The notes under the pieces: generated by a model
Seen by the model: the letters and a program-made list of their open reading frames with translations, nothing else
What the model was told of the DNA's origin: nothing
The model's database searches: none
Translations under genes and position numbers: made by a program
Source of the DNA: Rhodospirillales bacterium
GTDB lineage: Bacteria; Pseudomonadota; Alphaproteobacteria; Acetobacterales; Acetobacteraceae
Assembly: GCA_025351925.1 (NCBI GenBank)
Contig: JANXVC010000086.1
Location: 1 to 43,010, forward strand
Reading direction: 5' to 3'
Length of the DNA: 43,010 bases
In this document: piece after piece, positions 17,000 through 25,936 of the stretch
Layout: each line of letters starts with the position of its first letter
Numbering within the stretch: position 1 is the stretch's first letter

Positions 17000-19900
17000 T
17001 GACTCGACCCCATTTGCTCGACGCGCTTCGTGACCAGGTGCTGCTGTGCGACGGCGGCATGGGCAGCCGTGTGCAGGCGCTGACGCTCGATATCGAGCGC
17101 GATTACTGGAATCAGGAGAACTGCACCGAGGTGCTGAACCTGTCGCGCCCCGACCTGGTGCGGGAGATCCATCGCGGCTACTTCGAGGCCGGCGCCGACA
17201 TGGTGGAGACCAACACATTTGGCGGCTCGCCGATCACCTTGGCCGAGTTTGACCTCGGCGAGCGGGCGCATGAGATCAACAAAGTCGCGGCCGAACTGGC
17301 GCGGGAGGCGGCTGACGGCTTCTCGGATGGGCGGCATCGCTGGGTGGTGGGCAGCATTGGGCCGGGCACCAAGCTGCCGTCGCTCGGCAATATCGCCTAT
17401 GATCCGCTGGAGGCGGCGCTCGCCGCACAGTCGCGCGGGCTGATTGCCGGCGGGGTCGATGCGATCCTGATCGAGACCTGCCAGGACACGCTGCAGATCA
17501 AGGCGGCGGTGAACGGCGCCAAGATCGCCCGGGCCGAGGCCGGCACCGACACGCCGATCTTTGTGCAGGTGACGGTCGAGACCACCGGCACTCTGCTGGT
17601 CGGACCCGATATCGCCGCCGCCGCCACAGTGATTCATGCGCTGGATGTGCCGCTGATCGGGCTGAACTGCGCGACGGGTCCGCAGGAGATGTCGGAGCAC
17701 GTGCGCTGGCTTGCGGCGAACTGGCCCGGGCTGATCTCGGTGCAGCCCAACGCCGGGTTGCCGGAGCTGGTCGATGGGCGGACGCACTATCCGCTGGATG
17801 CCGAGCAGATGGCCAGCTGGATGGAGCGGTTCATCCAGGAGGACGGGCTGAACCTGATCGGTGGCTGCTGCGGAACGGACACGCCGCATATCCGGGCGCT
17901 GGACGCCATGCTGCGCCGCCGGGGCGAGGGTTTTCGTCCCGCGCCGGTGCTGCGCAAGCCGGTCTGGGTGCCGAGCGTCGCCAGCCTGTATGGCCAGACG
18001 GCGCTGCGCCAGGAAAACAGCTATTTTTCCATCGGCGAGCGCTGCAACGCCAACGGGTCGAAGAAGTGGCGGGAATTACAGGAAAAAGGCGACTGGGACG
18101 GCTGCGTGTCGGTTGGGCGCGAGCAGGTCGCCGAGGGGTCCAACAGCCTGGACATCTGCACCGCCTTCGTCGGCCGCGACGAGGTCGCCGAGATGAACGA
18201 GGTGATCACCCGTTTCACCAGCAGCGTGAATTCGCCGCTGGTAATCGACAGCACGGAGACGATCGTGCTGGAGGCGGCGCTGCGACTGCACGGCGGCAAG
18301 CCGATCATCAACTCGATCAACTTCGAGGATGGCGAGGACGCGGCGCGCGACCGGCTGATTTTGGCGAAGAAGTTCGGGGCGGCGGTGATCGCGCTGACGA
18401 TCGACGAGACGGGCATGGCCAAGACGCCGGAGGCCAAGCTCGCCATCGCCCGGCGATTGGTGGAGTTCGCCTGCGATAAGCACGGCCTGCCGCAGTCGGA
18501 CCTGCTGATTGACCCCCTCACCTTTACCGTCGCGACCGGCAGCGAAGACGACCGGAAGCTCGGGCAGTGGACGCTGGAGGGCATCAAGCTGATCCGCGAC
18601 GCGTTCCCCGACATCCAGATCATCCTGGGGCTGTCGAACATCAGCTTCGGCCTCAACCCGGCGGCGCGCGCCGTGCTGAACTCGGTGTTCCTCGACCACG
18701 CGGTGCGCGCCGGCATGACGGGCGCCATCGTGCATGTGAGCAAGATCCGGCCGCTGCACCTGATCCCGCCCGAAGAGGTGCAGGTGGTCGAGGATCTGCT
18801 GTTCGACCGGCGACGCGAGGACTACGATCCGTTGCAAAAACTGCTGGAGATCTTCGCTGACCGCAAGCTGGCGGATGCGGTGAAGAAGGTCCGGGCTGAC
18901 ACAGTTGAGGGCCGTCTCAAGGACCGTATCGTCGATGGCGACCGCAAGGGACTGACGGAAGAGCTGGACGAGGCGATGCTGACCAACGCACCACTTGACA
19001 TCATTAACAACGTGTTGCTAGACGGCATGAAGGTGGTGGGTGAGCTGTTTGGCGCGGGCAAGATGCAGTTGCCGTTCGTGCTGCAGTCGGCGGAGACGAT
19101 GAAGGCGGCAGTGGCGCACCTCGAGCCGCACATGGAGCGGGTGGCCGGGCAGGAGAAGGGCACGATCGTGCTGGCCACCGTGAAGGGGGACGTGCACGAC
19201 ATCGGCAAGAACCTGGTCGATATTATTCTGACGAATAATGGCTACCGGGTGGTGAACCTGGGCATCAAGGTGCCGCTGGCTGACATGGTCGCGGCCGCGA
19301 AGCAGCATCAGGCGCACGCGATCGGCATGTCGGGGCTGCTGGTCAAGAGCACCGTCGTGATGCGGGAAAACCTCGAAGAGATGACGCGGCAGGGATTGGA
19401 GATCCCCGTAATGCTAGGCGGCGCCGCGCTGACCCGCAACTATGTCGAGGATGACTGCGTGCGGGCCTATGCCTCCGGGCGCGTCGCCTATGCGCGTGAT
19501 GCGTTCGACGGGCTGAACCTGATGGACCGGGTGACGGGCAACGGGTTTGACGACTATTTGGCGGCCATCCAGGCCAAGCGGTCCGGCAAGGCGCGCAACA
19601 CTCAGCGCACGCTGGGCCAGGCCGACCAGCGCGCCTTTCGCCCGGTCGATGTTGCCGCAGTGCAGGCGCGCCGCCGCCGGCTGACTGCGGACGTGCCGGC
19701 GCCCACGCCGCCGTTCTGGGGCGCCCGCATGATCGAGGCGGCACCCAAGGCGGTGATCCCGTTTCTGAATGAGCGGTCGCTGTATCAACTCCAGTGGGGC
19801 TTCCGGAAGCAGGGCAAGACGTTGGAGGACTTCCTGGGTTGGGCGAAGCAGGAGCTGCGCCCGGTCATGCGGCGGATGCTGTCGATTTGTGAGGCGGACA

Positions 19901-20487
19901 ACATCCTGCGGCCGCAAGCGCTGTACGGCTATTGGAAGGCCGCCGGCCAGGGCAACGACCTGATCGTGTTCGGCCAGGATGGTCAGACCGAGCTGTGCCG
20001 CTTTGCCCTGCCGCGGCAGCCGAAGGAGGACGGCGAGTGCATCGCCGACTTCTTCCGAGACGTGGACGACAGCGAGCGCGACGTGATCGGACTTCAAGTG
20101 GTCACCGTGGGGCAGAAGGCGTCCGACACGGCGCGGCTGTGGTTCGAGGATAACCGCTACCAGGACTACCTTTATCTGCACGGCCTCTCGGTCGAGGTTG
20201 CGGAGGCGATGGCCGAGTACACCCACAAGCGCATCCGGGCGGAGTTGGGCTATGCCGGGGAGGACGACCGCGACATTGAGCGCATGCTGTCGCAGCATTA
20301 CCGCGGGTCGCGCTACTCGTTCGGCTATCCGGCCTGCCCTAAGCTTGAGGATCAAGCGCCGTTGCTGCGTCTGCTGGATGCCGAGCGCATTGGCGTGTCG
20401 CTGTCGGATGAGTGGCAGCTGCATCCCGAGCAGTCCACCAGCGCCATCGTCGTGCTGAACCCGCAGGCGAAGTACTTCTCGGTATAG
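16999..20487 (+). CDS. metH: Cobalamin-dependent methionine synthase
   Basis: A full-length 1162-aa MetH, which methylates homocysteine from 5-methyltetrahydrofolate through enzyme-bound cobalamin. Homocysteine domain: LLCDGGMGSRVQ, zinc ligands in GLNCATGP (about 224) and GGCCGT (about 290-291). The pterin-binding domain follows (FSIGERCNANGSKKW, VIDSTE). The cobalamin domain has DVHDIGKN with the axial His near residue 733 and GMSGLLVKS. The C-terminal activation domain (RRMLSICEADNILRPQALYG, RGSRYSFGYPACP) allows reductive reactivation with SAM. ATG 16999 overlaps the regulator's TGA. metF, often next to this regulator in relatives, is not present here. Confidence 0.97.
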   Translation: MTRPHLLDALRDQVLLCDGGMGSRVQALTLDIERDYWNQENCTEVLNLSRPDLVREIHRGYFEAGADMVETNTFGGSPITLAEFDLGERAHEINKVAAELAREAADGFSDGRHRWVVGSIGPGTKLPSLGNIAYDPLEAALAAQSRGLIAGGVDAILIETCQDTLQIKAAVNGAKIARAEAGTDTPIFVQVTVETTGTLLVGPDIAAAATVIHALDVPLIGLNCATGPQEMSEHVRWLAANWPGLISVQPNAGLPELVDGRTHYPLDAEQMASWMERFIQEDGLNLIGGCCGTDTPHIRALDAMLRRRGEGFRPAPVLRKPVWVPSVASLYGQTALRQENSYFSIGERCNANGSKKWRELQEKGDWDGCVSVGREQVAEGSNSLDICTAFVGRDEVAEMNEVITRFTSSVNSPLVIDSTETIVLEAALRLHGGKPIINSINFEDGEDAARDRLILAKKFGAAVIALTIDETGMAKTPEAKLAIARRLVEFACDKHGLPQSDLLIDPLTFTVATGSEDDRKLGQWTLEGIKLIRDAFPDIQIILGLSNISFGLNPAARAVLNSVFLDHAVRAGMTGAIVHVSKIRPLHLIPPEEVQVVEDLLFDRRREDYDPLQKLLEIFADRKLADAVKKVRADTVEGRLKDRIVDGDRKGLTEELDEAMLTNAPLDIINNVLLDGMKVVGELFGAGKMQLPFVLQSAETMKAAVAHLEPHMERVAGQEKGTIVLATVKGDVHDIGKNLVDIILTNNGYRVVNLGIKVPLADMVAAAKQHQAHAIGMSGLLVKSTVVMRENLEEMTRQGLEIPVMLGGAALTRNYVEDDCVRAYASGRVAYARDAFDGLNLMDRVTGNGFDDYLAAIQAKRSGKARNTQRTLGQADQRAFRPVDVAAVQARRRRLTADVPAPTPPFWGARMIEAAPKAVIPFLNERSLYQLQWGFRKQGKTLEDFLGWAKQELRPVMRRMLSICEADNILRPQALYGYWKAAGQGNDLIVFGQDGQTELCRFALPRQPKEDGECIADFFRDVDDSERDVIGLQVVTVGQKASDTARLWFEDNRYQDYLYLHGLSVEVAEAMAEYTHKRIRAELGYAGEDDRDIERMLSQHYRGSRYSFGYPACPKLEDQAPLLRLLDAERIGVSLSDEWQLHPEQSTSAIVVLNPQAKYFSV

Positions 20488-20531
20488 CCGTCGCCTGCTA
20501 ATGCGGTCCGGCGACAGGCGCAGGGGCGACA

Positions 20532-21419
20532 TTGGACCAGGTAGGACGCATCGCTGGCGGCACGATTGCCGTCGGCATCGGCGTGCTGGCGATGAAGTCG
20601 GCGGCCTGGTGGCTGACCGGCAGCGCGGCGCTGTACTCCGATGCGCTGGAGAGCGTCGTCAATGTGGTAGCGAGCCTGGTCGCCTTTGCAGCGCTGCGGC
20701 TAGCTGCAAGGCCGGCGGATGCGAACCATCCTTACGGGCACGACAAGGTCGAGTTTTTCGCAGCCGTGATCGAGGGCGTGCTGATCATCGTGGCGGCCGG
20801 ATCGATCCTGCAGCATGCGTGGGAGACCTGGAACCAGCCGGGGTCGCTGCAGCAGCCCTGGCTCGGCTTGGGGCTGAATGCCCTGTCCACGGTGATCAAT
20901 GCAGGCTGGGCCATCGTGCTGGTGCGGTCAGGCAAGCGGCATCGCTCCCCGGCGCTGGCGGCCGACGGGCAGCATCTGTGGACGGATGTGGTGACATCCG
21001 TTGGCATCACGGCCGGTCTGGTATTGGCAATACAGACCGGGATTCAGTGGCTCGACCCGGTGCTGGCCTTGGGGGTCGCCGCAAGCGTGCTGTGGTCCGG
21101 CGTGCGCCTGGTGACGGACAGCGTCGGCGGCCTGATGGACGCGGCGCCGGCGGGGGTCATCGTCGAGCGCATCCGGCTGCTGGTCGGTCAGCACGCGGAC
21201 GGAGCGATCGAGGCGCACGACCTGCGGACACGACACGCCGGGCGGCTGACCTACCTCGAATTTCACCTTGTGGTGCCCGGTGACATGCGGGTGGCCGAGG
21301 CGCACGCGATCTGCGACCGCATCGAGGCGGCGCTGAAGGCCGAGGTCGAGGGCCTGGTTATCACTATCCACGTCGAGCCCGAGCTGAAAGCCAAGCACAG
21401 CGGCGTGCTGGTGCTGTGA
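20532..21419 (+). CDS. Cation diffusion facilitator family transporter
   Basis: A 295-aa CDF antiporter with about six membrane segments. Visible are the metal-site helices AALYSDALESVVNVVAS and QHLWTDVVTSVGITAG (H-x3-D type), the conserved HPYGHDKVEFFAA loop, and a C-terminal cytoplasmic domain with TYLEFHLVVPGDMRVAEAH and a terminal VITIHVEPE. CDF proteins export zinc, iron, manganese or cobalt using the proton gradient; the metal cannot be fixed from sequence. The start is a TTG with AGGGG upstream, 44 bases after metH, so it is probably part of the same transcript. Confidence 0.9.
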   Translation: MDQVGRIAGGTIAVGIGVLAMKSAAWWLTGSAALYSDALESVVNVVASLVAFAALRLAARPADANHPYGHDKVEFFAAVIEGVLIIVAAGSILQHAWETWNQPGSLQQPWLGLGLNALSTVINAGWAIVLVRSGKRHRSPALAADGQHLWTDVVTSVGITAGLVLAIQTGIQWLDPVLALGVAASVLWSGVRLVTDSVGGLMDAAPAGVIVERIRLLVGQHADGAIEAHDLRTRHAGRLTYLEFHLVVPGDMRVAEAHAICDRIEAALKAEVEGLVITIHVEPELKAKHSGVLVL

Positions 21420-21432
21420 TGGCATCGGACGA

Positions 21433-22062
21433 GTGAAAACCTGGGTTTTGCCGGTGTCAGCCTTGCTGCACATCGCGGTGATCGGGGCGCTCCTGCCCTG
21501 GCCGGCTGGCGGGAGTAACGACGCGGCCGACGCGCAGCCCATCGAGGTCGAACTGGTGCAGCAGGCCGATACGACACGCGGCGACACTCCTGGTCCCGCA
21601 GTGGAGGCGGTTAGCGTGCCTCTGCCCACAAATAAGCCAGAGCCGGCCGATGCAGACGCCGCGCCGCGTCCGGCTGGCAATCCTAAAACGTCCGCGCGGC
21701 CCGCCGCGGCTGCGGCCGTGAACCTTGGGAACGCTGCTGAAAACCGCGACGGCCTCGATGTGACTGGCCAGGGTGTGGTGCCGCCTAGCCCAGACAGCAG
21801 CTTTCACAACCAGCCGCCCGCCTATCCCGCCGAGGCTGCCCGGCTGCATATGCAGGGCACCGTGAGCCTGCTGATCCACGTGTCGGCCCGCGGCCTGCCG
21901 CAGGATGTGGTGATCGCCAATAGCAGCGGCGCGGCGAGCCTGGACCGTGCGGCGCGCAACGCGGTACGGCGATGGCGCTTTACCCCGGCGCAATTAGCGG
22001 GCAACCCAGTGCCGTTCGACTACCCAATCGACATTCGTTTTATTTTAGGGAATAACCCATGA
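21433..22062 (+). CDS. TonB family protein (energy transducer)
   Basis: A 209-aa TonB-like protein. An N-terminal signal anchor (WVLPVSALLHIAVIGALLPW) is followed by an Ala/Pro-rich periplasmic linker. The TonB C-terminal domain starts at about residue 130, with PAYPAEAARLHMQGTVSLLI, SSGAASLDRAARNAVRRWRF and PFDYPIDIRF. It would pass energy from ExbB/ExbD to outer-membrane receptors; exbBD are not in the window. Start GTG 21433 is 13 bases after the CDF stop. Its 3' end overlaps the adenosyltransferase start by four bases (ATGA), suggesting linkage to cobalamin uptake. Confidence 0.85.
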   Translation: MKTWVLPVSALLHIAVIGALLPWPAGGSNDAADAQPIEVELVQQADTTRGDTPGPAVEAVSVPLPTNKPEPADADAAPRPAGNPKTSARPAAAAAVNLGNAAENRDGLDVTGQGVVPPSPDSSFHNQPPAYPAEAARLHMQGTVSLLIHVSARGLPQDVVIANSSGAASLDRAARNAVRRWRFTPAQLAGNPVPFDYPIDIRFILGNNP

Positions 22063-22613
22063 TCCGAATTGACCGCATCGTGACCCGGGGTGGCGATGGT
22101 GGCCAGACCTCGCTGGGCGACGGCACCCGCGTGCCAAAGGATGCATTGCGCGTCGAGGCTTATGGGACGGTGGACGAGGCGAACGCGACGATCGGCTTAT
22201 TGCGTCTGCATACAACGGGCGACCCGGAAGCCGACGCTATGCTGGCGTTAATCCAAAACGACCTGTTCGACGTCGGCGCTGATCTGTGTGTGCCAGGCGC
22301 TGCGGGCGAGCGCCTGCGGGTGACGGACGCGCCTAGCGTCCGGCTGGAGACCGAGGTGGCCGCGATGAACGCTGTTTTGCCGTCGCTGACCAGCTTTATC
22401 CTGCCAGGCGGCACTCCGGCAGCAGCACATGCTCACCTGGCGCGGACCATTGTGCGCCGAGCGGAAAGGCTAGTCGTGCGGCTCTCGCACAGCGAGGAGG
22501 TGAACCCCGCAGTGATCCGGCTGCTGAACCGCCTGTCTGATCATTTATTCGTGCTCGGCCGCCGGCTCAATCCCGGCGGCGACGTGCAGTGGGTCCCCGG
22601 CGCGAACCGCTGA
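22059..22613 (+). CDS. Cob(I)alamin adenosyltransferase, PduO type
   Basis: A 184-aa ATP:cob(I)alamin adenosyltransferase of the PduO family, which makes adenosylcobalamin. The N-terminal ATP-binding signature TRGGDGGQTSLGDGTRVPKD is followed by EAYGTVDEANATIGLLR. The C-terminal helix carries the conserved RRAERLVVRLSHSEEVNP and LNRLSDHLFVLGR. The length is normal. It is translationally coupled to the TonB gene and ends two bases before the convergent CBS gene. It belongs with metH and TonB to a cobalamin-related neighbourhood. Confidence 0.94.
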   Translation: MIRIDRIVTRGGDGGQTSLGDGTRVPKDALRVEAYGTVDEANATIGLLRLHTTGDPEADAMLALIQNDLFDVGADLCVPGAAGERLRVTDAPSVRLETEVAAMNAVLPSLTSFILPGGTPAAAHAHLARTIVRRAERLVVRLSHSEEVNPAVIRLLNRLSDHLFVLGRRLNPGGDVQWVPGANR

Positions 22614-22615
22614 GG

Positions 22616-23050
22616 TCAGGCCGCTCCGGCTACGTAGGCCTTCATACTGTCCACCTCTTGCTCCTGCTGACTGAGCCGGGCCTTCACGACGTCGCCGATG
22701 CTGACGATGCCTAAAAGCCGTTCGCCGTCCATGACTGGAAGATGGCGGAAGCGTCCATTGGTCATCATCTCGGTCGCCTGCGCGACGGTTGTGGAGTTGG
22801 AGGCGGTATGCAGGTCCCGCGTCATCAGCTGTGCCGCGGTCATCTCCAGCGTGCGTTTTCCGTGCTCGGCCAAGCTGCTGACGATATCGCGTTCGCTGAC
22901 GATGCCGAGCAATTGATGGGCGGTGTCCATAACGACCACCGCGCCGATACGCCGGGCGGCGAGTTGCTGCACCACCTCGGCGATGGTTGCAGTCGGGGTG
23001 ACGCGGGCGACGTCATGGCCCTTGTGTTTAAGGATGGCAGCGATCGTCAT
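22616..23050 (-). CDS. CBS domain-pair protein
   Basis: A 144-aa stand-alone Bateman module. CBS1: DVARVTPTATIAEVVQQLAA ... GAVVVMD ... LLGIVSERDIVSSLAE. CBS2: TASNSTTVAQATEMMTNG ... RFRHLPVMDGERLLGIVSIG followed by DVVKARL. The SxRD-like SERDI and SIGDV ends match proteins that bind adenine nucleotides. The partner is unknown. GGAGG lies before ATG 23050. It follows the ndvA-like gene on the same strand, separated by a long inverted repeat. Confidence 0.92.
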   Translation of the reverse strand: MTIAAILKHKGHDVARVTPTATIAEVVQQLAARRIGAVVVMDTAHQLLGIVSERDIVSSLAEHGKRTLEMTAAQLMTRDLHTASNSTTVAQATEMMTNGRFRHLPVMDGERLLGIVSIGDVVKARLSQQEQEVDSMKAYVAGAA

Positions 23051-23092
23051 TGCGGTCCTCCATAGCGAAGCGGCGATGCTGCGCGCCTTTTG

Positions 23093-23136
23093 GGCCGGAT
23101 TGCAAATGGTCTGTGAGCAGGCGCAGCAATCCGGCC
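23093..23136. repeat. Perfect 11-bp inverted repeat between ndvA-like and CBS genes
   Basis: GGCCGGATTGC (23093-23103) and GCAATCCGGCC (23126-23136) are perfect inverted arms around a 22-base loop. In minus-strand mRNA the hairpin follows the ndvA-like stop and precedes the CBS gene, but an A-run instead of a U-run follows it, so it is not a standard terminator. It may be an mRNA processing or stability element. Confidence 0.5.
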
Positions 23137-23160
23137 AATCCAGGTTTATCTAACCCAGGT

Positions 23161-24930
23161 TTACTCTGCGGCGTGGGCCAGGGCCGGGCTGAGCTGGGTC
23201 GCGACCAGCTCGGCAAAGCGGCCCTGCTGCGCGATGAGCTGTTCGAAGCTGCCGCGCTCCACCACACGTCCCTGATCGAACACGAGAATCTCGTCCGCGT
23301 CGCGCACGGTGCTGAGCCGGTGCGCGATGATGAAGGTCGTGCGACCCCGCATCAGCGTCGCCATGGCGCGGGAGACCCGAGCCTCGGTGGCGGCATCGAG
23401 CGCGCTGGTCGCCTCGTCCAAGATGAGGATCGGCGGATCCTTCAACAGGGCGCGGGCGATGGCGAGACGCTGCCGCTGACCGCCGGACAGGGTAGCGCCG
23501 CGCTCGCCTACCACGGTATCATAGCCCTGCGGCTGACGGATGATGAACTCGTGCGCGTCGGCTTGGCGACAGGCCCGCTCGAGCTCCTCGTCGGTGGCGT
23601 CGAACCGGCCGATGCGCAGGTTCTCCCGGATCGAGCGATTGAACAGCAAGCTCTCCTGGAAGACGACGCCGACCGAACGTCGCAGGGTTTCGAGCGACAC
23701 GTCGCGCAGGTCCTGGCCGTCGATCTGAATGCTGCCCTGCACGGGGTCCCAGAGGCGCTGCAGCAGGTTCATCGCGGTGGACTTGCCGGCGCCGGTCTGT
23801 CCGACTAGCGCCACGGAGGTGCCGGGTTTTGCGGTGAATGTGACGTCACTCAAAATGTCGGGGCCGCCGGGATAGGCGAAGCTCACCTTCTCGAAGCGGA
23901 CTTCGCCGTGCGGCGCCGCGAGCTCGGCGGCATTCGGACGCTCGGGGACCGAGGACTTCGCATCCAGCACGCCGAAGAAGTCTTCGAGGATTGGAAGCTG
24001 AAAGAACAGCCGGGAGGCGAACTGCACGGCAGATTCCATGCGACCGATCAGCAGAGTGGCGAAGCCCATGAAGGAGACGATCTCGCCGACCGTCGCCATG
24101 CCCTGAATGTGCAGGATGGTGCCGATCAGCACGATGGCGATGACGGCCAGCGTGCTGGCGGCGCGGGTCAGCACGTTGACCACGGCCCACCAGTTCAGCA
24201 CCGGGAACTGGTAGCGGATCACGTCGTCGATGATCTGACCGAACAGGCGGCTCTCGGCGGCGAGCCGGGTGAAGGATTGCACGACCATGACGTTGGCCAG
24301 CGCGTCCTGCGCAGTGCCGGCGAGATGCGAGTGGTAGTGCTCGACCCGGCGCTGCCCGGCCTCGGTTTTGCGCACCACCATCACCGTCAGCACGATGAAC
24401 AGGATGACCAGGACCACCAGGGTCGTCGCAAGACGCCAGTTCAGCAGGAAAGTGAACGGCAGCAGCACGACGACGGCGACGTAGGTTGAAAGCTGGTCCT
24501 TGAAGAAGGCGAGCCACAGCCCGAACAGCGCGTCCGACCCGCCGAGCATCACCTTCATCAGGCGGCCGGAGTGGATGTCGCCGTGGAACGACAGCGGCAG
24601 CGACAGCACGTGGCCGAAGTAGCGGTTCATGACCTGCAGGCGGTTGCGGTGCGCCATGCGCTCGGAATGCAGCGCGGTCGCGATGTTGGCGCCGATGGCC
24701 GCCGCACCCACCGCGAACCAGATGCCCAGCAATATGGCGGATTGCGACCAGAGCTGACTGGGCTGCAGCTTGTCGGATTGCGTCAGCAGGCCGATCACGC
24801 GTCCGAACAGGACGGGGTCGAGGAACTGCAGCCCGGCCACAATGACGTTGGCGGCGCCGAGCATGATCGCCAGGCGTTTGTCGGCCCGCAGGACCGCGAG
24901 AGCCTGGCGGTAGATCTTGATAAAGCGCAT
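23161..24930 (-). CDS. ndvA: Cyclic beta-1,2-glucan exporter-like ABC transporter (NdvA/ChvA family)
   Basis: A fused membrane/ATPase half-transporter of 589 aa, the usual size of NdvA/ChvA. The N-terminus FIKIYRQALAVLRADKR and FLDPVLFGRVIGLLT resemble that family, as do SGRLMKVMLGGSDALFGLWL and the NWWAVVNVLTRAASTL region. The ATPase has Walker A GQTGAGKST, signature LSGGQRQRLAIARA and Walker B ILILDEATSALD. It would export a glucan to the periplasm. No glucan synthase (ndvB) is in the window, so another substrate is possible. I chose ATG 24930 because it fits family length; in-frame starts at 24951 and 24966 exist. Confidence 0.85.
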   Translation of the reverse strand: MRFIKIYRQALAVLRADKRLAIMLGAANVIVAGLQFLDPVLFGRVIGLLTQSDKLQPSQLWSQSAILLGIWFAVGAAAIGANIATALHSERMAHRNRLQVMNRYFGHVLSLPLSFHGDIHSGRLMKVMLGGSDALFGLWLAFFKDQLSTYVAVVVLLPFTFLLNWRLATTLVVLVILFIVLTVMVVRKTEAGQRRVEHYHSHLAGTAQDALANVMVVQSFTRLAAESRLFGQIIDDVIRYQFPVLNWWAVVNVLTRAASTLAVIAIVLIGTILHIQGMATVGEIVSFMGFATLLIGRMESAVQFASRLFFQLPILEDFFGVLDAKSSVPERPNAAELAAPHGEVRFEKVSFAYPGGPDILSDVTFTAKPGTSVALVGQTGAGKSTAMNLLQRLWDPVQGSIQIDGQDLRDVSLETLRRSVGVVFQESLLFNRSIRENLRIGRFDATDEELERACRQADAHEFIIRQPQGYDTVVGERGATLSGGQRQRLAIARALLKDPPILILDEATSALDAATEARVSRAMATLMRGRTTFIIAHRLSTVRDADEILVFDQGRVVERGSFEQLIAQQGRFAELVATQLSPALAHAAE

Positions 24931-25058
24931 GAATCCATCCGCTGCGTGCATAGGTGACCGGGACAATAGCGTGCTGCAAGGCGACGCTGTGGAGGACCTA
25001 CGCTGAGATCACGGCAAGAACAGGGCAAACATTAGATAATTTTGTGAAAGCAGCGCCG

Positions 25059-25919
25059 TCAGATCCGCTGTGAGCGAAACCAAATCGACGGGCTGACAAA
25101 CTCGTCCTGCGCCGCGACCATCTGGATCTCGCGGGAGCCCGCCTCCACGGTGCGGCGCAGCAGGCCATGGATCGCGCTGCCAGCGGCCTCCAGGGCGGTT
25201 TGCGCCTGGCCGGTCCGCAGGTGATGGAACAGGAACAGGGCAGCGACCGCATCCCCGGCGCCGTTTACCGACAGCGGCAGCATCGGCGTCCGCAGCAGGT
25301 GGGCGCCCTCCGCGTCGGCGGCCAGCATGTCAACGGCGTCCGTGGGCGTGTCTCGGGTCTGCAGGCTGGTGACCAGCACAACGCGCGGGCCCCCCAGCGC
25401 CATCATGGCCCGAAGCCGCGCCACCGCGTGCAGCGCGTCGTCGAGCGTGGCGCAGGACAGCCCGGTTAGGTGCTCCAGCTCGAACTGGTTCGGCGTCAGG
25501 ATGTCGGCGGCGGGCACGGCGCGGTCGCGAATCAGCTCAGGGATGCCGGGCCGCACGAAGACGCCGCGGCCGTGATCGCCGATGACGGGATCGCAGCAAT
25601 AGAGCGCGGCCGGGTTGGCGGCGCGGACCCGGGCAACGGCGTCCAGAATGGCGTCGCCGATGCCGGGGTCGCCCATGTAGCCCGACAGGATTGCGTCGCA
25701 GGACGGCAGCACGCCGCGTGCCGCGATGCCGTCCACCAAATCCTGCACCGCGGCACCGGTGAACACTTGGCCGGTCCAGGCACCGTAGCCCGTGTGGTTG
25801 CTGAACTGCACGGTGTTCACCGCCCAGACCTCGGCGCCGAGCCGCTGCAGCGGGAACATCGCGGACGCGTTGCCGACATGGCCATAGGCGACCCAGGACT
25901 GGATGGAGAGGATGTTCAT
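25059..25919 (-). CDS. pdxY: Pyridoxal kinase
   Basis: A 286-aa ribokinase-superfamily enzyme that phosphorylates pyridoxal in the PLP salvage pathway. The substrate site opens the protein ([20 protein letters not shown]), followed by [14 protein letters not shown], the conserved [31 protein letters not shown] and the anion hole/catalytic Asp motif [15 protein letters not shown] 25919 is preferred because the upstream TTG (25946) overlaps the SDR gene. It lies 17 bases after that gene, so they are probably co-transcribed. Confidence 0.93.
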   Translation of the reverse strand: MNILSIQSWVAYGHVGNASAMFPLQRLGAEVWAVNTVQFSNHTGYGAWTGQVFTGAAVQDLVDGIAARGVLPSCDAILSGYMGDPGIGDAILDAVARVRAANPAALYCCDPVIGDHGRGVFVRPGIPELIRDRAVPAADILTPNQFELEHLTGLSCATLDDALHAVARLRAMMALGGPRVVLVTSLQTRDTPTDAVDMLAADAEGAHLLRTPMLPLSVNGAGDAVAALFLFHHLRTGQAQTALEAAGSAIHGLLRRTVEAGSREIQMVAAQDEFVSPSIWFRSQRI

Positions 25920-25936
25920 CGGTGCAAGCGTATCCT

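Noticed and set aside
16690-17889. 399-codon minus-strand frame opposite the regulator and metH
   Set aside because: No recognisable domain, and it lies wholly antisense to well-supported coding sequence.
20489-20516. GTCGCC...GGCGAC hairpin after metH
   Set aside because: Six-base arms with a long loop and no U-run, and the CDF gene follows closely, so termination is unlikely.
23140-23163. Direct repeat CCAGGTTTA with 15-base period at the ndvA-like stop
   Set aside because: Only two short copies, the second covering the stop codon; no structure or function suggested.
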